Counted from the stretch's first letter, positions 45,501-57,524 are shown. The stretch is DNA of 64,000 nucleotides from Stentor roeselii (GCA_006503475.1 RSEH01000103.1:1-64000), one strand, 5' to 3'. Made by a program: numbers and translations. Notes: generated by a model not told the origin, from the letters alone.

Positions 45501-46369
45501 TACTAATCCTCTCAATCTTCATATTCCGAGGATCATTCAGAGTAAAATGTTATCGATGGCTTCAACGCTACAGATATGGTTACTTTTTAAGACTTCTCAC
45601 AGGTATCTACCTCGACTTTCTAATCTTCTCATTGATTCAAATAAGAACTGTAAGTTTTACTTAGATCCCAAGCAGCAACTTCGGAATTTTCAATACTTTT
45701 GTTGCACTTGGAATGATAGTAAATCCTATTTAGGCTATTATAGTGGCCAGTCCTTTTTTTATCCTTATTGCGAGTTTCTGGGTAAAGGAAAAAATTACTT
45801 CAGGAAATGAAGAATTTAACTTGAAATGGGGAAGTTTGTTTGAAGAGTTCAAGAACAATAAAGGATTTTTAAGTACTCAGTTTTACTTCGTGTTTATGAT
45901 GAGAAGATTACTTTATGGCTTTAATCAAGTGTTTCTGAATTCAGTACATTTGTTGCAAAATTCTTTAAACATCTTCGGAACTTTCTTTACTCTTGTGTAC
46001 ATCTTCCGATATTTCCCATTTAAGGAAAAATCTGTACTTATTTGCTCTATTCTAGGAGAAATCGCTATTTTTATAACGATGGTACTTAGTTTGATATTTT
46101 TGTTTAATTTTGGAGATAATGTTGAAAATATCACAGAAATTGTGATTATGGTTACTGTTTTTGGATGCATTATAGGTCAAATTGTTGTAACTTTAATTTC
46201 TACCTTGATTGGACTGAAGGATAAGCTTTGTCATAAGAATAATTCAGTGATTTTGGCTGCTCCTCATGTTGCTAAAAGTGATGCCGGGCTTGCAATTGAT
46301 ACAACTGCTGTGTATCCATTTAATTATGACAACTCAACAAATGGAGTGTCAAAAAGTATAGTTAGATAA
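42569..46369 (+). CDS. Receptor-like multi-pass membrane protein 1 with Gly/Asn-rich insert, two 15-nt introns
   Basis: Spliced 42569-45649, 45665-45718, 45734-46369; 1256 residues. Order: signal peptide (about 1-15); first half of a LamG/concanavalin-like domain (YSIIIWANII, GDELKISL, to about 145); a low-complexity Gly/Asn/Ser insert (about 186-455); second LamG half (TGKWTLLRLKI, MMYIGGSPNKATSMQGY, about 470-550); a cysteine-rich furin-like stalk (about 555-755); a beta domain (KNVVTVTFNETL, about 757-850); then about eight membrane segments to about 1195 and a cytosolic tail. Probably a surface receptor or channel-like protein. Without splicing the frame stops at TAG 45662. First of three tandem paralogs. 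Function unknown. Confidence 0.9.
43125..43820 (+). repeat. Low-complexity GGN repeat coding Gly-Asn/Gly-Ser
   Basis: About 700 bp built from GGA AAC / GGA AAT / GGA GGA AGT triplet blocks, reading GNGGNG, GSGGNG and GSGNGG. Because the blocks contain no stop in any frame, every frame is open over it and throws up false reading frames on both strands. It lies inside the LamG-like domain of receptor 1 and is absent from its two paralogs. Confidence 0.95.
45650..45664 (+). other. 15-nt intron 1, receptor 1
   Basis: GTAAGTTTTACTTAG, phase 0, at a position shared with both paralogs. Its own acceptor TAG is an in-frame stop if not spliced. Confidence 0.95.
45719..45733 (+). other. 15-nt intron 2, receptor 1
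   Basis: GTAAATCCTATTTAG, phase 0; acceptor TAG is an in-frame stop if retained. Removal joins GMI to AIIVASPFF in a membrane segment. Confidence 0.95.
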
Positions 46370-47093
46370 TAGTTGCTAGCTTATAGTTATTCTTATATGT
46401 ATCTTTAATAAAAATGATAGAAAATTATAATGATAATTGAGTTCTGTAAAAGATTAATAATCATAATTGAAATAACTATTCATTTTTATCATCATATATA
46501 ACTTAATATAGTTCTTGAAAGCAGCATCAAGAAATTAATTCGTGTTTTACTGTAATCGCTTGATGTATTATGAAGATCCATTTGGTTGAACATAATTTTT
46601 AAGATGATCAAGGTTTGCCTCTTTATTATCCTCTTAAATTCATATTTGAATGATAGTCGATACAATCTCTGCAAACCCATTTAACACCTTATCTTGAAAA
46701 ATTAGTACAAAGCTGATATAGTTCATAAGATATAATTAATGCTATTTCTTTATTCTTTGATCTAATTAACCTTCTTCGAAAAAACTCCTGACACAATAAA
46801 TCCACCCTCTATCAAAGTTTTAGATAAGAAAGCTAATAAAAGATACCTAAAGGACTCTCTACTTATATTCTCAGAGAAATGATCAAAATTTAATTTAAAT
46901 TATCATCAGAAAATAATAAAATAAATACATTCCTACTTCAATTATCAATTGATAAATCAAAACTTTTACCACAACCCTACAACCCCAATTCAATCCACAA
47001 AGATAAATCAATAATCATTGTCTAATCAGGCTAATCAAATAAAAAATCACTTGAATAATCCCTTGGATTTAAATTTTTTAATGAGCTAAAATA
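46370..47093. other. Spacer between receptor paralogs 1 and 2
   Basis: 724 bp, AT-rich, nothing recognised beyond AAAATA before the ATG of paralog 2. Confidence 0.5.
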
Positions 47094-50000
47094 ATGACCT
47101 TAATCTTTTCACTCATATTCAGTCTAGTGAGCTCAGAAAAAGTCCTCGAATACCGACTTTCAAAAAACTTCGGGAATACCTTCCACGACTATTCATGGAA
47201 CTACAGAGACGGTATCAATGGGAAAGATTCTGGAAAAGATGAGCAGGATACAATTCCTTCAGACCGTGGAGCTTACTTTTCAGGGTCAAAGTCAATGATT
47301 TTCATACCTGAAGAAGATCTTCAAGGAGAAAAGATTGAATTTTCAGCCCCTTATTCAATTATTTTGTGGGTTAATTTGATTCATGCAGAAATAGGTGATG
47401 GTGGAACAGAATCAGATGCAACTTTAATTAGTCGAGAAGGATCGGGAGGAGATGAACTTAAACTCACTCTTAGTCCTATTATGGAAATTAGTGTTGATTT
47501 TAAACAGGTTGATTCGGATTTGGAAAGTAGTTACATTGAAAGTTCTTCTAGAAGTAATCATGAGTCAAATGAAAATGAAAGTTCTCAGGATGGAATACTT
47601 GATAGTTCCTCTCAAGGTGGTATTAGTGATAGTTCCTCTCACACAGGTATCGATGACAGTTCCTCTCAAGGTGGTATTGATGATAATTCCTCTGAAGGTC
47701 TAAATGATGATAGTTCCTCAAGAATTGTAAATGATGAGAGTTCCTCTGAAAGTAGAAGTGATGAGAGTTCCAGTAATTCTAATGACGGAGTTATTCGTCA
47801 ACTCTTTACAGGTAGACACCTTTCATATATAGAAACAGGTAAATGGGCACTTATTCGAATAAAAATTGAGAAAAACTTTTTAGAAATATTAATTGATGAG
47901 CAGTCAAGAGTTTTACAAGCTATTAGTACATACAGTGAAGTAAATCAAAACTACATGATGTATGTTGGAGGTAGTCCAAACAATGAAAATTCGATTCAAG
48001 GATATATATGGAGTTTAGTAGTAGACAAATTCTTCATAAAAGAAGAATATATTTCAAGTGCAAGTCTAGAATGTGAAGCTTCTTATTTTGAAGAAGGAGA
48101 GTATAAATGCTTCCCTAATGAACTTGATATTACAAAAAATGCTATTGGAGTTGACTGTCAAGATGAATGCTCAAGTTGCAATACTTTTAATTGTTTAACA
48201 TGCAGATGTAGTGTATCCAGCTGCGTGATGAGCGGAAATAAAAACTTATGCATTTGTCCTGCAGAAGCTAAAGCCACAGAAACGGACTGTGAGTGTCCTG
48301 CTGGTTATTTTTTTGAAAAAAAGATTTGCAAAACTTGCAAATTGAGGAATTGCGTTGAGTGCAGTGATGCTAAAACTTGTACTTTATGTAAAGATACTTA
48401 TAACCTAATTGATGGAAAATGTGTATGTCCCGCAGGAACTTATCAAAGTACTCAGGGATGCTTGGCCTGCCAATCTTTCTGCCTATCATGTAAAAATCAA
48501 CTAAAATGTTTAAAATGCATGGACAGCTATTATCTTACCCAGAAGTCATCATGTGAATCTTGTACTCCAAACTGCCAACAATGCGATAAAGAAAAGTGCA
48601 TTATTTGTTCTGAAACATACACTTTAATTAATAATGAAACATGCGGATGTGCTGAAGGATATCAAGACCAAGGCAAGTGCATCAGAGTAAAATTTCAAGC
48701 CAACATTGATGTAGACTCAAACAACGTTGTTTCTGTTTATTTCAACGAAACTTTATCATCAACTCTAAGTTTTGAAGATTTCGTGATTGAATGTAAAGAC
48801 GTAAAAAATCCAAAAATCGAATTTAAAGCTATTTCCAAGAGTGAATACGAATTTCATGTAACTTCAGAATATGACATCGAGGAAGGTTCTATTTTCACAG
48901 TTATCTTGGAAGATGAAAATCTTGAAAGTGAGAAGAATTCTTTATATTACAAGACTGACCTTTCTGTAAAGCTTTTTGAAGTGATTGGTCAAAATTCGCT
49001 AGCTGAAATCTTGAAATCATCAGTTAAAAAAGTAGTGACAGTTGCTTTTGCTGTCACTGCAACAGCAGGTTTACTTGAATCAGCGTCTTTCTTCTGGATA
49101 TTACTTAATACCTTCCAGATCATTACTTATTTACCATTAAACAGCACTCCTTATCCTAAAGCACTGATCAAATTCTTTACTTTTATGAACATGTTAAACT
49201 TGTTTCCGAGTATCTCTGAGCTTCTTGGAATAGAAACACCTCGCTCTGATCCTTATCTCGAAGCTAGAAGATATGGAATTAGTTCAAGTTTGTTTCTGTT
49301 CAATATCGAACTAGTCGTTTTTCAGTTCTTTCTAAACGTTGCCTTCATCCTGCTACTACTCTTGGGAATGCTCATATTACGAGCATCCTGGAAAGCCAAA
49401 TGTTATCGATGTCTTCAAAATTACAGATATGGGTACTTTTTAAGACTTCTTACAGCTATATACCTCGACTTTTTGATATTTTCATTAGTTCAGATAAGGA
49501 CTGTAAATTTTATTCAGATCCAAAGAGGTGACTTCGGAATTTTCAATGCTATTGTTGCACTTATAGTTATTGTAAATATTATCTAGATTATTCTCATAGC
49601 AAGTCCTTTCATCATTCTTTTTACAAGTTTCTTGACAAGGGAAAAAATTATTTTAGCTAACAACCATGAATTTAACTTGAAATGGGGAAGTTTGTTTGAA
49701 GAGTTCAAGAATAATAAAGGATTTTTTAGTACTCAGTATTACTTCGTGTTTATGATAAGAAGATTGTTCTACGGTTTCAGTCAAGTTTTTTTAAATTCAG
49801 TTCATGAGTTGCAGAATGCTTTGAATATTTTTGGAACTTTCTTGATTCTTATTTATTTTTTTAAGTACTTTCAGTATAAGGATAATGGAGTGCTTGTGTC
49901 TGGGATTTTAGGAGAGGTTGCAATTATGATAGCAATGGTGCTTAGTTTGGTATTTTTATTCAATTTTGGAGACTATGTTGAAGAAATTATTGAAATTGTA

Positions 50001-50201
50001 ATAATGCTCGCTGTATTTTCATGCATCTTAGTTCAAGTCGGTCTGTGCGCTATATTAAGCTTGATTAAAATAAAGGAAAAGCTCTGTTTGAAGAAAAGCC
50101 AAGTTATTTCATCACCAAATCATATGAATAAAGATATTATCGGATTAGCTGTAGAGACCAGCACTGTGTATTCATTTAGAAACAATATCTTAACAAATTG
50201 A
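47094..50201 (+). CDS. Receptor-like multi-pass membrane protein 2 with Ser/Asp-rich insert, two 15-nt introns
   Basis: Spliced 47094-49502, 49518-49571, 49587-50201; 1025 residues. Same order of parts as paralog 1: signal peptide, LamG half, insert, LamG half (TGKWALIRIKI), cysteine-rich stalk, beta domain (NNVVSVYFNETL), membrane region. The insert (about residues 145-240) is short and acidic, with repeats of the type DSSSQGGISDSSS. Several charged residues replace neutral ones in the beta domain. Intron 1 contains no stop, so unspliced message reads through and halts only at intron 2. Flanking domains are strongly conserved between copies, the insert is not. Confidence 0.9.
47590..47765 (+). 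repeat. Imperfect 24-27-bp repeats coding the Ser/Asp-rich insert of receptor 2
   Basis: Units such as GATAGTTCCTCTCAAGGTGG and GATGACAGTTCCTCTCAAGG recur about seven times with drift. Confidence 0.75.
49503..49517 (+). other. 15-nt intron 1, receptor 2
   Basis: GTAAATTTTATTCAG, phase 0, same position as in paralogs; ends CAG, so retention would insert five residues without a stop. Called by comparison with its paralogs. Confidence 0.88.
49572..49586 (+). other. 15-nt intron 2, receptor 2
   Basis: GTAAATATTATCTAG, phase 0; acceptor TAG stops translation if retained. Confidence 0.95.
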
Positions 50202-51728
50202 GTGCAAAAAAATTAGATAGATAATAAATTACTATTAAGGTTATAGATTAATAAGTATTTAAAACTATAAAGATGCAAAAATAGTTTTTTGTTCTATATG
50301 ACAGTGACTAGACTCATAAATCTCTTAGATATTATTTAATATGAACTTTAGATGAGTAAATTAAATCGAAAATATCAGTTCTTATAATAATTTTTTTCAA
50401 AGTGAAAAATTCAAAGGATGAAAATTTCATAAAATGAGATTGTCTGGCAAATCAATCATAAAGAAACTTGATAAAATTTAATTCTTATAACCTACTGAGC
50501 AAAATATAACAAATAAAAAATTTTAACCTAAATCAGTAAAAATTACAATTTTTTTTAAGAAAAACAATTGATTATTTCAGAGTTTGAAATGGTTTAATTG
50601 ATATATTTTAAAACTTCTCAAACATGTACCCTACCTCACTTATTTATAACACTAAGAATTGAATTATTGAAAATCCAAACTTGCGATATTGTAATATAAT
50701 TATAATATTTTTGCATAAAAAATTCCAATGCAGATCTTTTTTTATGATAAGGCTTACAAGTGAAGCGCATGCAGGCCATCAATCATCAATACCGGCTATA
50801 ATATAGAAATTCCATTGACAAGTAAAATATTTTACCTAGTCAATTCCCTAGAACTACCACAAAGATTTCAAAGCACTTCAAATAACTAGCCTTCGACGAT
50901 AAAGACTATCTAAAGTTTAATTTATCAAAAATATTAAAATTTTGTTAATAATTCTGAAAATCTTGAGTTTGATAAAGAATTTCCTATAAACCATATCATT
51001 TTTTTTTTTTGGCTTACATATATCAGAAAAAGAAACATGGTTATATCAATACAAGGAGATTGATGATGTAAGCATGAGAACAATCACTCGTATTATTACT
51101 AAATTAGTTTCAATGCTTTTTTGGTTTCGATTTAGCTATATTTGTTAGTGAGTTCCTTGATTTTTAAGATGTTAGCGAAGGAAAACCTAATTGAAAAGAA
51201 TAGTTTTTGGAAAGGGAATCTTGTGTAATCAATGATTACTTAGACTTTTATGCAATTAATAACTTTAATTTATACTTAGTAAGAAGATTTATAGATAATC
51301 AATATTTAAGAACTTAGATTTTTCGTAAAAAATTCAAGAATCAGTTATTGAATATTTTCGAATATCAACGAAGGTGTCCTATTTATTATTTCGTATAATA
51401 TTTAGATTGGAGTTCAGTTATTCTAACTCATTATTCAAATCTATATAAATACTAGTTTATAAAAATTGAATTCACTCCTAATATAATTATCTTTTTTTTC
51501 CTTGATATACTAAAATATTAGAAGTGTTGTATGCATGAGAAAATATACAATTTGTTAGTAAAATTTCCAGTAACTAAAATGGGATCTGGCATATAAAAAT
51601 ATAATTAAAGATAGCTACTCTAAATCTTGAAGATACCAGTAATAACCACAAACCTATCAATGATCCTAAAGACTACTAAATTTCATGTAAAGCCAAAATC
51701 TTTAACTTAAATGGTAATAGTTAAAATA
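50202..51728. other. Spacer between receptor paralogs 2 and 3
   Basis: 1.5 kb, AT-rich, with a T-run near 51000. No gene, RNA or repeat was recognised. The longest spacer in the receptor array. Confidence 0.5.
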
Positions 51729-54700
51729 ATGGTTTGGCTTGTTCCACTTCTAATGAGCCTGGTGAGCTCAGATAAAGTACTTGAATACCGACTTTCAAAG
51801 AACTTCGGGAATACCTTCCACGACTACTCAGAAAACTACAGAGATGGTGTGAATGGTAGAGAGATCGGAAATGACGAGCAGGATACAACTCCTTCTGATC
51901 GTGGAGCTTATTTTTCTGGTTCAAGGTCAATGATTTTCATTCCAGAAGAAGATCGTCAAGGAGAGAAAATAGAATTTTCAGCCCCTTATTCAATCGTTTT
52001 GTGGGTTAATTTGATACATGGAGGATTTGGTGAGGACGGGTCTGATATAACTCTAATAAATCGGGAAGGATCTGGCGGAGATGAACTTAAATTGAGTCTT
52101 AGTCCTACTATGGAGTTAAATGTTAATGTCGTTCAGGTAGATCCTTCGAATGAAAGTAGTGGCAGTGAAAGCTCCTCTTCTAATAATGAAGACTCATCTC
52201 AGGGTGAAAATTCTGACAATAATCCTGACTTTAGTTCTGAGAGTAATCCTGACATTAGTTCTGACAGTAATCCTGATAGTATTTATGATAGTAGTTCTCA
52301 GGGACAATCAGATGAATCTCCTGCTTTTGACTCAGAATATGATTCTCATGAAGACCTTGATAGTGAATCGAGTCACAATTATGAGAGTTCTAGTGGACCC
52401 CTCCTTAGAATGCGTCGGCAACTTAACATCAATCGTGGTCGTATACTTTTCGAAACTGGTAAATGGACACTTGTTCGCATTAAAATAGATCCAGAGTCTT
52501 TAGAAATACTAATAGATGAACAGTCACAAAGTACTAGTGCTATTAGTTCATACACTGAAGTAAATCAAAACTACATGATGTATGTTGGTGGCAGTCCCAA
52601 TAAAGCCAACTCAATGCAAGGCTATATTTGGAGCTTGGCAGTAGAAAAAAACTTTTTGAAAGATGAGTATATTCCAACAACAAGTCTAGAATGTGATGCT
52701 TCTTATTATGAAGGCGGAGAGTTCAAATGCTTTCCCACTGAACTTGACATAAAAAAGAACTCTTTAGGAACTGAATGTATAGTAGGATGTTCAAGTTGCA
52801 ATACCTTTACTTGTTTAACCTGCAAGTGTAGTGTCTCAAGCTGTGAGATGAGTGGAAGCCAAAACTTATGCATTTGTCCAGCAGGAGTAACGGCTACAGA
52901 GACGACTTGTGAGTGCCCAGCAGGCACTTTTTATGATGGATTTAAATGCAAGACTTGCACTTTGGATAAATGCTCAAAATGTAGTGATGATGAGACCTGT
53001 GCGTTGTGTGAAGATACTTATGAATTAGTTGATGGTCTTTGCAAATGTCCAACTGGAACTTATGAAACTGGTGAAGGGTGCTTACCTTGCCTGCCTTCCT
53101 GCATTACATGCAAAAATTCATTGAAATGTTTAAAATGTGATGATGGGTATTATATCAACTCGAAATCAGCATGTGAGACTTGCAGTAAAAACTGTAAAAC
53201 GTGTAATGAAGAAAAATGTTTGAGTTGCTCTGGATCTTATGTTTTAATGGAAGATGGATCTTGTAAATGTGAGGATGGTTATGAAGACAAGGGCAAATGC
53301 TTTAGAATAAGATTCGAGGCCAGCATCAAAGTAAACTCAAAAAACGTAGTCACTGTTACTTTCAATGAAACCTTGCAATCCACTCTTACTTACCAAGATT
53401 TCGTGATTGAATGTAAAGACGTAAAAAATGCAAAAATCGAATTCAAAGCCATTTCCAAAAGTGAATACGAATTTCATGTAACTTCAGATGATGACATAGA
53501 GGCAGGATCAATCTTTACAGTGATTTTAAAAAACCAGAAACTTAAAAGCAAGAAAAATTCTTTATACTACAAGACAGACCTTTCAGTGAAGCTTTTTGAA
53601 GTGAATGCTGAAAATCCGATAGTGGAAAGTTTATTATCAGCAGCAAAAAAAGTAGTAATGGCCTCTTTCGCTGTAACCGCAACATTTGGCATATTCGGCT
53701 CAACATCATTTTTCTGGATCTTATTGAATACCTTACAGATCTTAACGTATTTGCCACTAAACAGCACTCCTTATACTGAAACCTTGATAAAATTCTTCAC
53801 TTTTATGAACCTGCTCAATTTATTTCCAAGTATTTCCGAGCTTCTTGGGATTGATATCAATCACTCTGACCCTTATCTAGAAGCGAGAAGATATGACATT
53901 GATTCAAATTTGTTCCTGATAAACGTTGATATCATTGTGGTTCAGTTTATGATTAATGTTACTATCATCCTCCTGCTGGTTCTTGGAATGTTCACATTAG
54001 GAGGGTCTTGGAAGGCCAGATGTTATCGATGGCTTCAACGTTACAGATATGGGTACTTTTTAAGACTTCTCACAGGAATCTACCTCGACTTTTTAATCTT
54101 TTCATTGGTTCAGATAAGAACTGTAAGTTTTACCTAGATCCCAAGCAGTGACTTCGGAATTTTCAATACTTTTGTCGCTTTAGGAATGATCGTAAAAACT
54201 ATTCAGGCCATTTTAGTATCAAGTCCTGTGGTCATTTTCATTGCAAGTTTCATGACAAAGGAAAAAATTCTTTCAGGAAATAATGAAGAATTCAACTTGA
54301 AATGGGGAAGTTTATTTGAAGAGTTCAAGAACAATAAAGGATTTTTAAGTACTCAGTTTTACTTCGTGTTTATGATGAGGAGGTTGATTTACGGCTTTAA
54401 TCAAGTGTTCTTGAATTCAGTACTTGAGTTGCAAAATGCTTCGAACATTTTTGGGACTTTTCTTACTCTTGTTTACATTTTCAAGTACTTTCAATATAAA
54501 GAAAAAGGAACTCTGCTCTGTTCTATTTTAGGAGAAATCTCGATTTTAATTACAATGGTGCTCAGTTTGATATTTTTATTCGATGTTGGAGATGATACTG
54601 AGGAGATTGTAGAGATTTTGATCATGGTTATTGTTTTTTCGTGTATCTTGGCGCAGGTTGTTATTTGTATTATTGCGAGCTTGATTGGACTGAAAGATAA

Positions 54701-54839
54701 ACTTTGTGCTAAGAAAGCTCCAGTTATTTTAGCTCCGAATCATGTGAAAAAAAGTGATGCTGGACTTGCTGTTGATACATCTGCAGTTTATCCTTTTAAT
54801 CATGACAATTCCACCAGTGGGGGAATTATAGCTAGGTAG
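51729..54839 (+). CDS. Receptor-like multi-pass membrane protein 3 with Ser/Asp-rich insert, two 15-nt introns
   Basis: Spliced 51729-54122, 54138-54191, 54207-54839; 1026 residues. The start at 51729 sits in AAAATAATG exactly as in both paralogs; an in-frame ATG at 51711 would add six residues. Same parts as the other two: signal peptide, LamG halves (YSIVLWVNLI; TGKWTLVRIKI), acidic Ser/Asn/Asp insert (about 145-240; SSESNPDISSDSNPDS), cysteine-rich stalk, beta domain (KNVVTVTFNETLQS), multi-pass region, cytosolic tail. The core is closer to paralog 1 (C-terminus KSDAGLAVDTSAVYPFN), while the insert resembles paralog 2 in style. Confidence 0.9.
54123..54137 (+). other. 15-nt intron 1, receptor 3
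   Basis: GTAAGTTTTACCTAG, phase 0; acceptor TAG is an in-frame stop if retained. Confidence 0.95.
54192..54206 (+). other. 15-nt intron 2, receptor 3
   Basis: GTAAAAACTATTCAG, phase 0; no stop inside. Called from its exact match in position to intron 2 of the paralogs. Confidence 0.88.
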
Positions 54840-55048
54840 TTAATTTAGATAGAAAATCGAATTGAGGACTTTGATAATCAATATGGAAAGTTAGCCATAT
54901 AATATTTAATTCCAAAGTGTTGATATACTTTGATAAATTCTAATAATTCTATATAAATTGAAAAATTATAAGACTGTGCTAAAAGAATATATGTTTGTAA
55001 AAATTTTACTATATAGCCTATAATATTAAAGATTCAACATCATAAAAA

Positions 55049-55900
55049 TTACATTAAAGTCAATTTACTCCTCTGAGTTATTCCTAAATCAGAAGCAGAT
55101 CTAAAATGAGATATCTCTCTTCTTAAATACGGAGACTCATACTTTTTATCCTTCTTCTGTCCATTTTCAATAGTTTTCAACAATTCATTCCTAAAACTTC
55201 CCTGTTTTTTAGTTCTTTTAGACCTATCATCAAGACTAGCTTTAATCACTTTAGGAAGTCTAGTCTTTCTATTCCTTCCAGTCATCTGATCTTTAAATCC
55301 AAAATCTTCATTTTTCTTCTCAACATCAATTCCAACACAAAACCCTTTCGAGCTCTTTTTATCCCTTCCATTACTTCCACTTTCCCTTCTATACAATTCC
55401 ATAGTCGAGCATATTTCATGCTTAAACTTATTCTCAATAGCTTTAAGTTTAATTTCCAATTCCAAAGCATTTTTATTGTTGATATGAAGAATTTCAGATT
55501 CCTTATCCACCAGCATTTTATCTAATTCTTCAATTTTCTTCACATGATACTTTTTAAGTTTTTGAAGTTCTTCTACTTTGAATTCAAAAGTTTCTATTTC
55601 AAGTCTCATTTGATGCTGAACTGAGATGTGACTTCGAATGTCAGATTCAAGTTTTTGAATAAGTTTCTCGAAGATTACGAGTCTTTGAGTCAGTTCTTTT
55701 ATTTCTGGATTCCTGATTGACTTTTTAAAAGATATCAAAGATGTAAGAAGCTCTTTCAAGTTATCGAAGATTTCTTCTGGTTCAAGGGTTTCTAAGGTCT
55801 CGAGTTCGACTTCGTTTACTTCATCGTCATCGAGTTTGCAGTTTTCTACGAAAGACTCTTTGAAGAGAGAGTGGATATTTTTCAATGCTTCTTCTGCCAT
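55049..55900 (-). CDS. Orphan coiled-coil protein
   Basis: 283 residues. Acidic N-terminus (about 1-45), long coiled coil (about 60-175) with regular Leu/Ile heptads, then a basic Ser/Lys/Arg-rich tail (about 180-283). No family recognised. A structural role is a guess. The spacer upstream carries a minisatellite and then a divergent small gene. Confidence 0.75.
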   Translation of the reverse strand: MAEEALKNIHSLFKESFVENCKLDDDEVNEVELETLETLEPEEIFDNLKELLTSLISFKKSIRNPEIKELTQRLVIFEKLIQKLESDIRSHISVQHQMRLEIETFEFKVEELQKLKKYHVKKIEELDKMLVDKESEILHINNKNALELEIKLKAIENKFKHEICSTMELYRRESGSNGRDKKSSKGFCVGIDVEKKNEDFGFKDQMTGRNRKTRLPKVIKASLDDRSKRTKKQGSFRNELLKTIENGQKKDKKYESPYLRREISHFRSASDLGITQRSKLTLM

Positions 55901-56013
55901 GGTGTTCAGTTGAGATATATTGAACAGATTCGTTAAATTAGGGAAAATTGATTTTTAGATGTTTTATTGAGAAAAGTGTTTATTTGATTTATGAAGTAGT
56001 TTATTAAGCAAAC

Positions 56014-56416
56014 GAAATCGAAGTATGCATTAAAATTATATCAAATATATATAAGAGATAAAAGAAATCAAAGTTTGCTTTACAAGTATATCAAATTATA
56101 TAAAGAGATAAAGAAATCGAAGTATGCTTTAAAATTATATCAAATATATTACTTAGAAATAAAAGAAATCGAAGTATGCTTTAAAATTATATCAAATATA
56201 TGTAAAGAGACAAAGAAATTGAAGTATGCTTTAAAATTATATCAAATATATATAAAGTGACAAAGAAATCGAATTATGCTTTAAAATTATATCAAATATA
56301 TTATAAAAAGACAAACGAAATCGAAGTATTCTTTAAAATTATATCAAAAATATTATAAAAAGACAAACGAAATCGAAGTATTCTTTAAAATTATATCAAA
56401 TATATTATAAAGAGAC
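56014..56416 (+). repeat. Minisatellite, eight copies of 49-52 bp, ending at a start codon
   Basis: The word GAAATCGAAGTATGCTTTAA, with small variations, starts at 56014, 56064, 56113, 56165, 56215, 56265, 56317 and 56369. Each unit continues through AAATTATATCAAATATAT to ATAAAGAGA/ATAAAAAGACAAA. The last unit ends TATATTATAAAGAGAC directly before ATG 56417. An accidental open frame over the repeat (56075-56260) is not a gene. Confidence 0.93.
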
Positions 56417-56716
56417 ATGAACAAAGACTTGCTGATGAATCTCACTCAAAAGGAGCTCAAGGCTAATATGAATAGACTAGAAATCGCTAATCAGCAGCTG
56501 ATGGAATTACTCAGAACACTTGAAGAGGAACAACAAGAACTTTATTACACTAAAGAAATGATGGTCAAGACTCTTGCTGAAATAGCTCCAAAAGAAGAAA
56601 ACGTCATGGAAAGGGTTTTATCGAAAGCAAGAAATATGTTGAATGGTTTTTGGAAAAAAGATACTGCTAGTGAAGATAAGGATGAGTGGAATAAGATTAT
56701 GAAAGAACTGGAATGA
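56417..56716 (+). CDS. Orphan small coiled-coil protein
   Basis: 99 residues; no family recognised. An almost continuous amphipathic helix (about 8-60, LEIANQQLMELLRTLEEEQQ), then a second short helix (NVMERVLSKARNMLNGF) and an acidic end. Composition is convincing for a real gene despite its size. Its upstream region is entirely a minisatellite, and the start codon replaces what would be the beginning of a ninth unit. Confidence 0.65.
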   Translation: MNKDLLMNLTQKELKANMNRLEIANQQLMELLRTLEEEQQELYYTKEMMVKTLAEIAPKEENVMERVLSKARNMLNGFWKKDTASEDKDEWNKIMKELE

Positions 56717-57524
56717 GATAATATTTTATAACTAAATGAAATTAGGATTCTTGACAATTAATTTCAAGGAGAAGGTTTTTTAGAGTGAAATTCTTTGAAG
56801 TCAAAGAGAATTTTTATTTCTAACAAGATGATGGAATTCTTCACATTTTGTAATAGGAAGAGTTTCGAATTCATGTTTATGAATCAGGTTTCATCCAGAA
56901 AGAAGATTTTGATATTCATTTTGTGATTTTTAACCAAATTTTTTTTCAAAGTCAATTTGTAATTGTTTACAATAAATGGTTGATTTAATTATTTTTCTGA
57001 GTTTATATAAATAATTTCTAGTTATTCTTAAATTCGAGGTTTTTAAACCTATGACTTGCTGATTTCACATTAAATTAACCAAACCCAAAGTTTATAACAT
57101 CTTCTAAAAATTTCTTGTGTCATTTCTACTAATTTAAACTTCATGCTCTGACTTATGGTACTTCTGAAAGTTGTGACCATATTATCAAACTTTTCAAATT
57201 ATGTGAAAATTTTCTCAAGGCGACTAATTTCTCGAAAAAACCCTTAAAGTTAAGCGAATCCCTAACTTCAGCCACTCCACCCAACTTTTTTCACCTTCAT
57301 AATTTCTTAATCATTGCCAACTAAACATCAAGATAAAACCCTCTGAAATTTCTATTACCATTTAAAAATTCCAAAGTAAACAAGAAGAACCGTAAAATTA
57401 TTTAAATCCCAAACAAATCCCAAGATTTTCCAAGTATTTCATATTTTTTTCCCAAGTAATAAAACTAGGTATAAATTTTAAGCAGCCAATTAGCTTAATT
57501 CATGAAGAGTAATTAAGAAGATAA
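56717..57524. other. Intergenic region
   Basis: 808 bp, AT-rich, no recognised gene or RNA. Confidence 0.5.

Noticed and set aside
45547-45810. Separate small gene between the two halves of receptor 1
   Set aside because: It is an off-frame reading across the two introns; splicing the 15-mers joins the halves in one frame in all three paralogs.
56075-56260. 61-codon frame in the minisatellite
   Set aside because: Just the repeat read in frame (KYALKLYQIY units); no conserved composition beyond the DNA repeat.
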